Positions 1-12,345 of a stretch of DNA of 33,000 nucleotides are shown in pieces. Each line of letters begins with the position of its first letter. Within the stretch, counting starts at the first letter, position 1. The stretch is from the NCBI GenBank assembly GCA_009760855.2, contig WPIO01000015.1, positions 3,922,001 to 3,955,000 on the forward strand. The letters run 5' to 3'. This DNA comes from Cristatella mucedo. Lineage: Eukaryota; Bryozoa; Phylactolaemata; Cristatellidae. A program made the position numbers and the translations under genes. The notes under the pieces are model-generated. The model searched no databases. It was not told the DNA's origin and was given only the letters and a program-made list of their open reading frames with translations.

Positions 1-1185
1 GGTACTCCATATTTCAGAGGTACTTCAGATGATCTTTGTCCATTCATGTCAATACTCTGGAGTCTCCTACTGAGATAGGACCTGAACCACTGCAGAGCAG
101 TGCCAGTGATGCCCAGGCGAGATGAGAGGCGCTCTAGAAGAACTTTGTGATCGATGGTGTCAAAATCATCCGAAAGATCGAGCAAAACAAGCAGAGACAC
201 TCTACCCATGACTGCATTCTTAAGTAGGTTGTTGTATACCCTAAGAAATGCTTACTCTGTGGAGTGATTAGCTCTAAAGCCAGACTGGAACTTACTAGCA
301 AGGTGCGAGGTTTCGATATATGAGTTTAGCTGGTCTGCCACGACCCGTTCCAGTGTCTTTGATAGAAATGGTAGAAGGGAAACTGGGCGGTAGTTGCCCA
401 AGTTCTCTTGGTCTAGTGTTGCTTTCTTGAGGAGAGGCCTGACTACAGCTTTTTTGAAAGGTGCTGGGACGTGACCTGAGGCTAATGACATATTAATGAT
501 GTTAGTTATGCATTGCAGCAGTAGATCAATGCAACGTAGAAGCAGGACAGTGGGAATAGGGTCCAGAGGACTTGTTGTCTTCTTTGATCGCGATACAAAC
601 TTTAGGACTAGATCACTAGTGACCTGCTTAAATGCAGACATTGAGGTGCAGCCAGGAACCGAGGAACAGCATTCTAGTGGGGAGGTTGTCATCGCAGGGA
701 TGGATTCCCTGATCTTGTCTATCTTCTGCGCAAAGAATCGAGAGGAGCGATCGGCTAGATCATCACAAGGATCATCAGGTAAGGAGCTAATCTGAGAACG
801 GTTGAGGAGATGGTTTATTGTCGACATCAGCATATTTGGATTGTGTATCTGTGATTCAACAATGTTTCTATAGAAGCTAGACTTAGCCTTTGCTGGGATC
901 GATTGGTACGACTTACAGTAGTCTTCATATGCCTGTCGATGGATAGTCCGGATCTTTTGTATGCTTTTTCAAGATTTCGTTTAGTAGACCTGGCTAGTTT
1001 AATGTCTGTGGTAAACCATAGGCCGTCTCGGTGGGGGCGCACAGTGTGCTTTGTCAGAGATGCAAACTCGTCGAGCGTGTCAGCTAGTGTCTTGTTGTAG
1101 CTATCTACCAATGATGACAGATCGGAGGGAGAACTGAGCAGCAGAGTCGAAGCAGATATTCTCGCACGGACAGCAATACCTAGAG
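1..1185 (-). mobile_element. L2/CR1-type LINE fragment (linker and RT N-terminal half)
   Basis: Minus-strand remnant of a non-LTR retrotransposon ORF2, running off the window at position 1. Read 3' to 5', about 1185-830 encodes the linker between endonuclease and reverse transcriptase (SLVDSYNKTLADTLDEF, then a basic KRNLEKAYKRSGL stretch). About 830-252 encodes the start of the reverse transcriptase (NYRPVSLLPFLSKTLERV, then SKFQSGFRANHSTE). Positions 251-1 continue with the LLDLS..FDTIDHK block. It is dead: a stop follows HSTE near 250, the usual AAF of SAAFDTIDH reads DDF, and the linker and RT lie in different frames. The endonuclease is missing, so the copy is 5' truncated near 1.19 kb. 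The RT blocks fit the L2 branch of the CR1 group; the family name is inference from remembered motifs. Confidence 0.9.
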
Positions 1186-1199
1186 CGTCGCTCGACTCT

Positions 1200-3576
<2,377 letters not shown>

Positions 3577-4178
3577 AATAATAATACACTCGATAAAGCA
3601 CCCTCTGAGAATTCAATATCTTTCTATGCGCTTTAAATTTGCTGAAAGGGAAACACGATTGAGTGGTTAATTGTAGCGTGCTCAATAAACATTAAAAATA
3701 GCATGGTTCAGGTTGACATGCACAGGGTCAGCATTCAAGTATGGTTAGTGGCAGAATGCGTCAGCACACAGAAGCACATAAAGGTGGAATAGCAGGGACC
3801 CACTAAATGCTGTGATAAACAGATGCTTTTTTAGTTTCTTTTCAAATGTGGTCAAGTCAGGGGATGTCGTGACGCAAGTCGGAAGTGAGTTCCAGGCTCT
3901 GAGAGCATACGAACTAAAGGAACGGTCTCCAAAGGATTTGAGGTATGTACGAGGTATAGTTAAACGGTTAGACTCTGAAAAGCGAGTGGTACAATGCTTA
4001 GCCTGGTGGGGCAGCAGGTCTGATAGATAGGCTGGAGCCAAAGAATGAAGCCTAAAAGTGAGTGACAAAACCCTAAAGTCGATGCGTTGCTTGACTGGGA
4101 GACAGTGCATGTTGGCGAGAAGTGGTGTGATGTAGCAACTGCTACGCTCACGGCAGACAAGCCTAGCTGCAGAGTTTA
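3577..4178 (-). mobile_element. L2-type LINE, 3' end (RT C-terminal region and 3' UTR)
   Basis: Minus-strand 3' portion of the LINE family seen throughout the window. From 4178 downwards it encodes the region after the RT core (NSAARLVCRER, LPVKQRIDFRVLSLTF, SFGDRSFSSYALRAWNSLPT, DLTTFEKKLKKHLF) and then the 3' UTR with its hairpin (about 3592-3635). It ends in an ATT repeat, seen as TAATAATAA at 3577-3588. Truncation at about 4178 is the usual result of incomplete reverse transcription. The coding part is open for about 146 codons, which suggests moderate age, but no RT core is present so the copy cannot be active. Confidence 0.9.
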
Positions 4179-5589
4179 CGCACACTGGTAGGCCCTAATT
4201 AGGTTGGGACGCTACTGTACGCTGACAGCACGATAGCACTGACGATTTGGCAGGTGCGCGCGAGACTCCAGACTCGCTCTCCAATAATTTCGGGTGCAGA
4301 GGGAAATCCGTTGGTAGAACTCCAGTATTGAAGAATCCTAATGGCTGCGACGAGTAATGCTTTTCTTAGGCGGCAAGAGATCAGCCCACTCTGACTGCAG
4401 ATGTCGGATGCCGGAGCGCAGCCTGCGGCTATTCGAACGCTCCTGAAATATTCTATTGGCAGAGCAGCTTGACCGCTCACCGGAAACACCGCCGAACCAA
4501 ATTCTACAGAACGCCTTCGTTCGCTTTAACTCCCCAAGTGGTCAGGTTTAACTCGAACTTTATTTAACTTTATTTTATTTAAGCTCGCGAATCAGAGCGA
4601 CAGTTGACGCAACGCCACTTTGCCAGCAGCTTTTGACTCGATTCAATTAAAGAGTCGTCCAGACCATCCTGGTAATGGTCCCAGCGAGTGAAGACATGCT
4701 AATAGCCTGAAAAAATGCCCGGAAGTCCAGATAATCACCCCAGTCTTCCGAAATGGATATGAATCAACAGCACTGGGATTAGTGTGCTTTCAGGTCTCTG
4801 CCAGAGAGCCGTGGTCTGTTTGCATGCCCTGCACCCGCGTCACCTTCTTCACAATATCAGTTGAGCTAGTTTCCGGCCATACCATAGAACCATACTCACA
4901 CTCGCGCAGCGTTAGCAGTAATTGGGCGATCGCCCCGAGCGAGCATGAAGGTGAAGGTTGTTCTCAAACCTGCTACACGCCATTAATTAGCTACTGAAGA
5001 TGCCGTTTCGCAACTAAGACGACTAAGATCGCAAGCATTGGCATGCACCGCGTCGGTGCATCGTCATTCGCATCGACCCATGGAGAATGGAGAATAGCTG
5101 CGTCGCCGAGCAAGGTCCTGGTTTAGACTCTGCGGAACACTTGCTAAGACAAATCAGCGGGACAGATTGCTCAGTGGCACACTGTTGCTTAGTTCCTGGT
5201 AACTGTTAAGCAGTAACAGTAAAACAGATGTTATTCTCCCAAAATCAAAAACAGTAAACAGCTGTTTTTTATCCGTGTTACCTTTTCTAAGGGATTTTTT
5301 AAGCAACAAGATACTACAGCTGAATCTCCAACGTTCATTATGGATATGAAATATGTAACTGAAAATAGTTTCCTTTTAATTTTAAAAATTTCTTTTGAAT
5401 GTGTTAGTGATCTCCTATGAAGATTTTATCAAATTGGTCAAAAAATAAAATTGAAGTGCAATTTTTCAAAAATTAGGTAAGATATTCAATGAGGCTGATC
5501 TTGTGGGTCAACAACTATTAATGGTCTTTTCAGCCATATCTTCAGTGTGGGACACCGCTAAACGAAGAATCTAATTACAGAACAGCTAG
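4179..5589. other. No recognisable gene; probable 5' flank of the hAT relic
   Basis: No supported coding sequence. A minus-strand open frame (4489-4199) and a short plus-strand one (4782-4997) have no recognisable motifs. A short palindrome at about 5043-5061 has arms ATGCACCG and CGGTGCAT around CGT. Near 5247-5272 lies AACAGTAAACAGCTGTTTTT. A close relative, AACAGTAAAAGGCTGTTTTT, occurs near 10133-10152 on the far side of the hAT relic, so both may be subterminal motifs of that transposon. That is inference. Confidence 0.4.
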
Positions 5590-6489
5590 TAAGTAGGTCA
5601 ATGTGGACGATGCAACAAAATCATCAAGCGTTCTGAAAACTCCACGACAACGTTGAAGAATCATCTGAAAATATATGGAATTAGTTTTGATAAATCTGCG
5701 GGAGGGCGGGCATCTAAGGAAGAGCCCGAGAACAATAAGAGAACGAAAAAAATTGCCGATTTCCTTGGGCGAAACAGTCTGAATGAGATGGTTATCGATC
5801 TGGCTGCTGATAGAATATCTATTAGAGCTATCGATAGAAACGAGTATATACGACAATCAATCTCACGGGACGGATTCAAACTTCCAGCAAAAGAAAGCGA
5901 CGTGATGAAGCATGGTGAAATGTGAAATAAGCATGGTGAAAAACCGAGAAAAGAAAAACAAAAACAATTGCCGACATTAAGGAAAACTCGAGAGAAGAGT
6001 TAAGTCTAGCACTACTGTGGATGAATACACAACCACGAAACGACATCGATTCGATACTTCGGAGTCAACAATTAGGATAGCGATGATAAACAACAATCAA
6101 GACCGGGTCTTGTTCGCATATTTGGTTAATGTGCTGCTTTCAAAATATTCAACTCAATGAACCACCATTTGAAATTTTTTGAAACAACAATAGAGAGGCA
6201 TTTGGTGGGATATACTCAGAACGGCGCTGCTGTAAATAATAAATGCATTAGCCACATCGATGTTATTGGACATTCCTGCTTAAGTCATGGTCTGCACCAT
6301 GTCGTATGTGACAAAGTCTACAAGAAGAGTACTGAGATAGACGACATAAGCCTGGATAATGACAATATGTTAATGAAATGCACAATTTTGAAGCCAGCGC
6401 GGACACGGATCAGCAATAACAAATTAGAAGGAGACTTTGATTACTACGATCTGCTCACAAAATCACGCAAGCTTCTCAAATTCTTCAAA
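5590..6489 (+). pseudogene. hAT transposase relic, 5' half (BED finger to mid-domain)
   Basis: Decayed hAT-superfamily DNA transposon transposase. From 5602 a BED-type zinc finger is readable: CGRCNKIIK with its Cys pair, then STTTLKNHLKIYG, where the second His appears to be replaced by Gly. Next comes a typical hAT block ending in LAADRISIRAIDRNEYIRQS (about 5770-5860). Further on, with frameshifts, are TTVDEYTTTK (near 6015-6045) and, in the frame starting at 6157, a degraded DGAS-like and HGLHHVVCDKVYKK block (about 6190-6320). The frame ends at the LINE insertion at 6490, and the C-terminal half reappears at about 9056. In life it would cut and paste the element through its terminal repeats. 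Several stops and frameshifts show it is inactive. Confidence 0.85.
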
Positions 6490-7762
6490 CCACTTCTCAA
6501 TAAAGCGACACTAGACCAAGAGAACTTGAGCAACTACCGCCCAGTCTCCCTTCTACCATTCCTATCAAAGACACTGGAACGGGTCCTGGCAGACCAGCTA
6601 AACTCATATTTCGAAACCTCACACCTTGCTAGTAAGTTCCAGTCTGGCTTTAGAGCTCATCACTCCACAGAGTCAGCATTTCTTAGGGTATACAACGACC
6701 TACTTATGAATGCAGACATGGGTAGAGTGTCTCTGCTTTTTTTGCTCGATCTTTCGGCAGCTTTTGATACCATCGATCACAAAGTTCTTCTAGAGCGCCT
6801 CTCATCTCGCCTGGGCATCACTGGCACTGCTCTGCGGTGGTTCAGGCCCTATCTCAGTGGGAGACTCCAGAGTATTGACGTGAATGGACAAAGATCATCT
6901 GAAGTACCTCTGAAATATGGAGTACCTCAGGGCTCCACGCTAGGTCCGGTTCTTTTCACGGTTTATACACTCCCTCTTGCTGATGTGATTGCCAAGCACA
7001 ATCTAGGCTTTCACTTCTATGCGGATGACACTCAGTTGTACCATTGCTTTGATCCCTCCGAGGCACGTGGATGGCTGCAAATTTTCTAAAACTAAACGAT
7101 GATAAAACCAACTTACTAGTTATGGGAAAACCCAGTGTGATTCAGAGATTGGAAAGGCTGACCCTCAAAATTGGCTCTGCCAGCATATCTCCTGCTGCAT
7201 CAGCTCGAAATCTAGGTGTCATATTCCAAAGCGACCTCTCGTTAGACGACCATATCAGCTCCACAGTCAAATCTGCCTATTTTCAGCTCCATAACATTGC
7301 TAAAATTCGGGCTTGTTTAGATAAGGAAACCACGTCCAAGTTGGTCCATGCATTCGTGACATCTCGTCTCGACTTCTGCAACTCGCTGCTTACTGGCCTA
7401 CCAGCATGTGCGATCAGGCAATTGCAGCTGGTGCAAAACTCTGCAGCTAGGCTTGTCTGTCGTGAGCGTCGCCGTTGCCACATTACTCCACTTCTTACCG
7501 ACCTGCACTGGCTACCAGTCAAGCAACGGATTGACTTCAAGGTTTTGTCGCTCACTTTTAGGTCCCTTCGTTCTATGGCTCCAACTTATCTCTCAGATAT
7601 ACTACCCCATCAGGTCAAGCATCATGCCACCCGCTTTTTGGAATCCAACAGTCTACAAATAACTCGTACAAACCTCAAATCCTTTGGAGACCGTGCATTT
7701 AGTTCGTATGCTCCCAAAGCCTGGAACTCCCTCCCGACCTGCGTCAGAACATCCCCTGGCCT
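6490..7762 (+). mobile_element. L2-type LINE, 5'-truncated, part 1 (reverse transcriptase)
   Basis: Plus-strand LINE inserted in the hAT relic. It starts inside the RT domain (KATLDQENLSNYRPVSL). The RT fingers and palm are intact up to 7035, including LLDLSAAFDTIDHK, GVPQGSTLGPVLF and the catalytic FYADDTQLYH (about 7014-7043), so both palm Asp residues are present. A roughly 60-bp deletion after FDPSEA (about 7062) shifts the frame, shown by comparison with the copy at 22031-22090. The next frame (7071-7787) continues WMAANFLKLNDDKTNLLVMG through AWNSLPTCVRTSP. At 7759-7762 the sequence is broken by a solo LTR; the rest of the LINE resumes at 8754. The missing 5' end and the frameshift mean it is dead. 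Confidence 0.93.
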
Positions 7763-8119
7763 TGCACTGGTGCAGCTCTCAGCTTAGCCGCGATGGGAGC
7801 CCTTGCCTTAGAGGGGGGGGGGGTCGACTGGGGCGCCTAGTACAGACCCAGCTCCTGACTCACCTAGCTCAGGTTAGAATGGAGCTTTACGCAGGCGATG
7901 CGGTTAGGAGATGGAGCGACTAATGTGGTTGTCTTAGCGGGTTCGACTTGGACAGCTAGTACAAGCCTGACTCCTGGTCTACCCGCTAAAGTTAGAATGA
8001 AGCCTGGTGCAGACGTTGCGGTCAGGATGTGCACCGACTAATATGCTGAAGTAGAAATAGCAGCGGCGCGCGAGGTCAGGAGTTGAAAGGAGAGAGAATA
8101 TAATGAGACAAGTGAGAGA

Positions 8120-8305
8120 GCTGAGGGACAGCTTGGGTAGTCGAGCAGAGACTACGCCCCGAGAGCTCAGGGCAGACAACTTGGGTAGTCGAGCAGAGAC
8201 TACGCCCCGAGAGCTGAGGGACAGCTGGGGTAGTCGGGCAGAGACTACGCCCCGAGAGCTCAGGGCTGCAGCTTGGGAGTCGAGGCGAGACTACGCTTCA
8301 AGAGC
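8120..8305. repeat. Tandem repeat of about 46-48 bp in the LTR
   Basis: Four units share the core GGGTAGTCGAGCAGAGACTA followed by CGCCCCGAGAGCT; the last unit is diverged. The ratio of identical to changed bases suggests recent local duplication. It may be a repeated promoter or enhancer block of the LTR, which is inference. Confidence 0.85.
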
Positions 8306-8456
8306 ACGAGAGGCAAACCTACGACGACGGACAGCTAAGTGCAACTTAGACTGCGCAGTTGTGTTCTGCCGGCTACTCAGTTAGCTGCTCGTATCTTGGG
8401 GTGCTGTAGCAACCCGCCTTCGCAATTGCTAGCGACGCGCGCATAGGTTAGTGTAT

Positions 8457-8605
8457 TATACCCGGGCTTCGGGAGTTCACGCAGTTAACTCCGTCGGTCC
8501 GGTACGCGCCGCGTAAACGCACAGGGTAGTTGGTTATACTCGGGCTTCGGGAGTTTGCGCAGTTAACTCCGTCGGTCCGGTACGCGCCGCGTAAAGCGCT
8601 TGCGC
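8457..8605. repeat. Two 78-bp direct repeats in the LTR
   Basis: Two consecutive copies share CGGGCTTCGGGAGTT, GCAGTTAACTCCGTCGG and TCCGGTACGCGCCGCGTAAA, starting near 8463 and 8541. Each contains GGAGTT and AACTCC, which can pair as a small stem. Confidence 0.88.
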
Positions 8606-8753
8606 CGGCGCGTAACCACTACTAACAGGCCCACAATAAACTGTTGCTTTCGGCACCCAGCTGTGGCCGCCTGGGTTTTAACCGCACTGCAGCACTGCAT
8701 CACACAGTCCACCGGTAGAGAACCGGGGGACGAACTCTACGCGGTTACAGCCT

Positions 8754-9053
8754 GACCAATTTAAAAGGAACTTAATGACACACCTATTTTAGGACAGCAT
8801 ATAGTGGGTCACTGTGATTCGTCCTTCATGTGCTTATGCGTGCTGACACTGTACGTGCTGCCACTAACCACATGTGCATGCTGACCCTGTGCATGTCACC
8901 CCTAACCATATTATTCATTGTGTTTGTTTTTCAAGCATGATTTTACTCACCATGCAATTGCATTTCTCTTTGCAGCAAATGTAAAGCGCCTAGAAAGAGA
9001 TTGAGTTCTCTGAGGGTGCTTTATAAAGTGTATTATTATTCTTATTATTATTA
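8754..9053 (+). mobile_element. L2-type LINE, part 2 (end of ORF2, 3' UTR, hairpin, ATT tail)
   Basis: Continuation of the LINE broken at 7762. It starts with the last ORF2 codons (TTTAAAAGGAACTT, compare 19116) and runs through the 3' UTR, which has two diverged copies of a GTGCTGACNCTGTGCATG-like unit. The 3' hairpin is at about 8981-9024 (left arm AAAGCGCC, right arm GGTGCTTT, where the change still allows a G-T pair). The element ends in an ATT-rich tail (9030-9053), after which the hAT sequence resumes. Confidence 0.92.
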
Positions 9054-9055
9054 TA

Positions 9056-9951
9056 TATTCATACAAAACTAACCGTTCACAAAAAATTTTCGATCCAAAG
9101 TAAAAGCTGAGTTTGGACATGAGATTGAACTGCATCTTGACGTAAAGACGCACTGAAACTCCATAACAAAAATGTTAGAGCCGCCACTAAAGACAGAAGT
9201 CGCCATCCGCGAGACATAAACCGAATTTAAGGCACTTGAAATGATTGATACATTGGATCTTGACCTCCTCAAAACTTTTCTGAAGGCAAAAATGTAACCT
9301 GCGAAACCTACCGTTGAGAACCAACGTTAAGAATACGCGACATTAATGAGTTCTGAAACAATTATATAATATGTTATATTATATTATTATTTTATAACAA
9401 TTGTATAATCCATGTTCAACAAGCTCTCTAACCTGAACAATAGCATTAGAACGTATCAAGCTCGTGGAAAATGTGGTGTCGCATTGAAGAACGATTGAAC
9501 AAGGATGTCATGAACCTTTGGTGCTGCCTCAAAGATCCATCTGTCGCCCATCAGAATCTACGTTAAATTTCACAGGAATCTATCGTCTCATCTCTTAAGA
9601 GTCAATGGTGTAAAAGGCGTTGTCGAACAGTCCTCAGATGATGCTGAAAGTGTAAACTTTTCTCATCAAGATGAATTAAATTTGTTGCTTTAAAAGATAA
9701 ACCATCAATTGCTGTCGAAGGGCAAGACAGTTTCAAATAGCTCAAGTCCGGATTAAGGCTCTTCCGTATTTTTGGCCAGGGCACTGAAAATCTCCAGAAT
9801 TTGTACAACGCAGTTCTACCCATTAGACCGACATCAAAGAACATTGACAATTCTTTTGTTCTGAACGAATTTCTGTACAAAATTAAGACCGCGTCTCTCA
9901 GACAAGTCGCTTAATGCACATGTATTCTTGAATTATTATTGTAAGAAGTAA
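9056..9951 (+). pseudogene. hAT transposase relic, 3' half (to the dimerisation domain)
   Basis: Continuation of the 5590-6489 relic after the LINE insertion. About 9090-9165 reads KAEFGHEIELHLDVKTH, then a stop (from a Trp codon), then NSITKMLEPPLK, matching the hAT block around the conserved K-T-R-W-N. In another frame at about 9480-9545 it reads IEERLNKDVMNLWCCLKDPS. The C-terminal dimerisation region is clear with frameshifts: NLYNAVLPIRPTS (about 9800-9840) and then RPRLSDKSLNAHVFLNYY (about 9885-9939), ending at a stop at 9949-9951. The many stops show it has been drifting for a long time, longer than the LINE inserted in it. Confidence 0.82.
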
Positions 9952-10330
9952 AAATGCACTGATTTAGAACTTATCACGGAAGAGAGAGAGAGATATATAT
10001 ACAAATATATATACTAAAAATATAATAATAATATATAAGATATAATAAAACGGTATTAATCACAAAAATAAAGTACTGGATGTAAAGTTAGTGAAAAAAA
10101 TGGAAAAGCTGTTTCTGGCTTTAAAAATTTAAAACAGTAAAAGGCTGTTTTTCAAAATGACTGCTTTTCAGAAATCCGAGCTGGATGCAATGCTTGAGCA
10201 ATAACACAAAGCATTGCTACACATGAGTAAATTATCTCATCGGTCGAATCACCAATGGACTCATTGGTTAAATCAATGGAGTACATTTGCACATGTGCCC
10301 CAGAGAACTTCTAGGCAATTTACACTTGCT
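9952..10330. other. AT-rich flank of the hAT relic
   Basis: A short GA and AT tract (9981-10000) and low-complexity AT sequence. AACAGTAAAAGGCTGTTTTT near 10133-10152 resembles the motif at 5247-5272 and may mark the 3' subterminal region of the hAT element. I could not define terminal inverted repeats or an 8-bp duplication with confidence. Confidence 0.35.
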
Positions 10331-10918
10331 GTAAGACTAGCGTGCTTCCTCTTCAGCGCACATAAAGCGCCCAGACAGCGAGTACAGCGAGTCCGAGGTC
10401 TCCGCAGCGCGCATCGTTATTATTATCGTCATCTCCGGGGTCCCGATCGGCCCGACCTGCGGGCCTCGAAGGGCGGCGGCGGCGGAGGAGGAGGAGGAGG
10501 CGCTCGGAGCACCGCTAGTCTCTCGCCTCAGCGCTCATGGTGCTCGTATCGACCTAGCGCCGCGGCGATGGCGGCGGCGCGCTCAAGATGCCGCGCGCGT
10601 AAGCGCCGAAGAGACGTAAGCGCCGGCGGCCGCCGCCACCGCATCCGCCGCCTCCCGAAGTCGGAAGTTAGCCGCACGCAAGCGGACGGCGCGCCTTTAG
10701 CGGGCGGCGCTGTCGGACCGCCGTGCCATTCGAAGTCGCGAACAATGTAATTCTCCACTGCGTTATGCTTGCCTATCGTCCGGCAAATACAGTGTCTAAA
10801 TAAATCACTTAGCGAGCTCTTTTAGCGGTCCGAGCGGCTTTCTCTCGCTTCGCGCGCACGCAAAATAAATACAGCAGCCTCCGCCGCCACCTGGCGACGG
10901 CGTTTCGGCCCGCCGACC

Positions 10919-10941
10919 GAGAGAGAGAGAGAGAGAGAGAA

Positions 10942-11003
<62 letters not shown>
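10919..11003. repeat. (GA)n microsatellite
   Basis: About 42 GA units with one AAAGG interruption near 10941. Opposite-strand frames reading SLSLSL are artefacts. Confidence 0.97.
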
Positions 11004-11006
<3 letters not shown>

Positions 11007-11354
11007 CTTAAGTAGTCGGCGCTCCGCCGCCGATAGCAACGAAGACGCGCGGCGATCGTCGCCGCTGTATCGAACGGCTGAGTGCCGCCCGAGTGGGGAT
11101 CGACAGCGAGGAGACCAAACAGAGAGGATCGGCGGCATGGCCGCCGCGGCCTTCGCGTCCGCCGCCTCGGCTGCCGCTGCAGCGCCGGCGGCGGTCGCAG
11201 CTCTCAGGACCGCCTTGCCGCCACTGATGGCGGAGCGCCACCCAGGCGCCGACAGGCTGGTAGGGGAGCGGCCGAGCCGAGCGAGTCGCGGGTTTGGCGC
11301 CGCCGGTGGCGAGTGCAAACAGCTTGAGCAGCGCGCCACTTCGCGCTCTCGACG

Positions 11355-11358
<4 letters not shown>

Positions 11359-11402
<44 letters not shown>

Positions 11403-11412
11403 GAGAGAGAGC
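11359..11412. repeat. (GA)n microsatellite
   Basis: About 26 GA units with one GTGA interruption at 11399-11402. If the open frame from 11137 were translated, it would encode an Arg-Glu repeat here. Confidence 0.95.
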
Positions 11413-11748
11413 GAGAAAGACGCAACGCTCGACTCTGGCACGTCGGGTGCGCAGGAGTCGTGCCAATGCGACGAGTGTTTGGCTTTGGTCCGATCAAAGG
11501 CGGCAGTCGTACTAAATCGGCGTAAAAAGCACGCCACCAGTCCCGCGCGCCGCTAGGGCGCTGCGAAGACGCAGTCGGCAGCAACTGCAGCGGCGGCGGC
11601 GGCAGCGGTAGCGGCGGCCGGCCGGGCGGGGTATGACGCGCGTGCCACCGGCCGCTCGCTCGCTCTCTCACTCTTCGCGGTCGGTGCGCGTGCGCATCTA
11701 GTGGCGCGCTGCCTCGGGCTCATTGATTTCCGCTCGCATTGTGTGCAG

Positions 11749-12345
11749 GTGAAGGCCCAGCTGTTAGACTACGACATCGACCGCCGCGTCGAATTCGTCA
11801 AGGTTCGTCGCGCCGACCTGCCGCCGCCGGCGAACGGCAGAGCGGTGGCGGCGGCGGCTTCGGAATCACCCGGCGAAGCGGCCGCGGCCGCAGCCTCGAA
11901 GTGGCACGGGCTAGCCTTGCGAGCGCAGAGCCGCCGCGCCAACCAGTGCCTTCCGGGGCAGATGAACTCGGTGATCAGCGAAGCTACTCCGGCGATCAGC
12001 GATCGTTCCGGTGGCGACCGTAGGGAGAGGCAGCAGCAGCAGCAGCAGCACGTCGCGTCCGGATTTAGCATGTGGCACTTGTCCAAGGCGGCAGAATTCG
12101 GCGCCGGCGAGCCGGACGACAACGAACTACGAGGATCGCGCGGCGCCGCCCAGGCTGCCACTCGCGGCAGCCTGGGCGCCGCGAGTGGCTTTGGTGAGCA
12201 ACAGCCAAGGCGTCAGTCGACCATGCTGCTGCTGTCCGACGGAGCGGCGGGCGCCAACGGCTTGTCGCCGGCGTCGCGCGTGCGGCACCGCGGAAGCATC
12301 TTTCCGGACGCGCGGATGAACTCGAGGCCAAGACGACGGTCAAAG
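11749..12345 (+). CDS. Candidate internal coding exon, unknown protein (GC-rich, poly-Gln)
   Basis: A 597-bp open stretch bounded by a plausible acceptor (TTGTGTGCAG, ending 11748) and donor (CAAAG then GTAAAG from 12346). It keeps phase 0 at both ends (199 codons). The product is low complexity: it begins VKAQLLDYDIDRRVEFVKV, then an Ala/Pro/Gly-rich part, a six-Gln run from (CAG)n at about 12031-12050, MWHLSKAAEFGAGEPDDNEL, a Gly/Ala part, and a basic end RPRRRSK. I recognise no domain. Phase 0 would fit the start of the cyclic nucleotide-binding exon at 24726, so it could be an N-terminal exon of that gene with about 12.4 kb of intron between. That linkage is inference; it may also be another gene or a chance open frame in GC-rich DNA. 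Confidence 0.38.
12139..12183. repeat. Long GC-rich inverted repeat in the candidate exon
   Basis: Left arm 12139-12159 and right arm 12166-12183 are complementary over 18 bp with a 3-nt GCC bulge in the left arm and a 6-nt loop. It would form a very stable hairpin in RNA or single-stranded DNA. Confidence 0.85.

Larger units (their letters stand above)
7763..8749. mobile_element. Solo LTR (987 bp) inside the LINE
   Basis: The insert begins TG and ends CA, as LTRs do, and is bordered by the 4-bp direct repeat GCCT (7759-7762 and 8750-8753). Removing it rejoins the LINE sequence that is uninterrupted at 19096-19120. The interior holds no coding domain. Near its 3' end it has a polyadenylation signal AATAAA at 8635-8640, which suggests plus orientation, and it carries three sets of internal direct repeats: two units of about 120 bp (about 7830-8042), four of about 46-48 bp (about 8120-8305) and two of 78 bp (about 8457-8605). 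A 4-bp duplication suits Gypsy or BEL elements. No internal region or second LTR exists in the window, as expected after LTR-LTR recombination. Confidence 0.82.

Noticed and set aside
11137-11556. 139-codon frame starting in good context (GGCGGCATGG)
   Set aside because: Poly-Ala, then Arg-Glu from the GA tract, no domain, and open frames on the opposite strand too. Possibly a first exon but not supportable alone.
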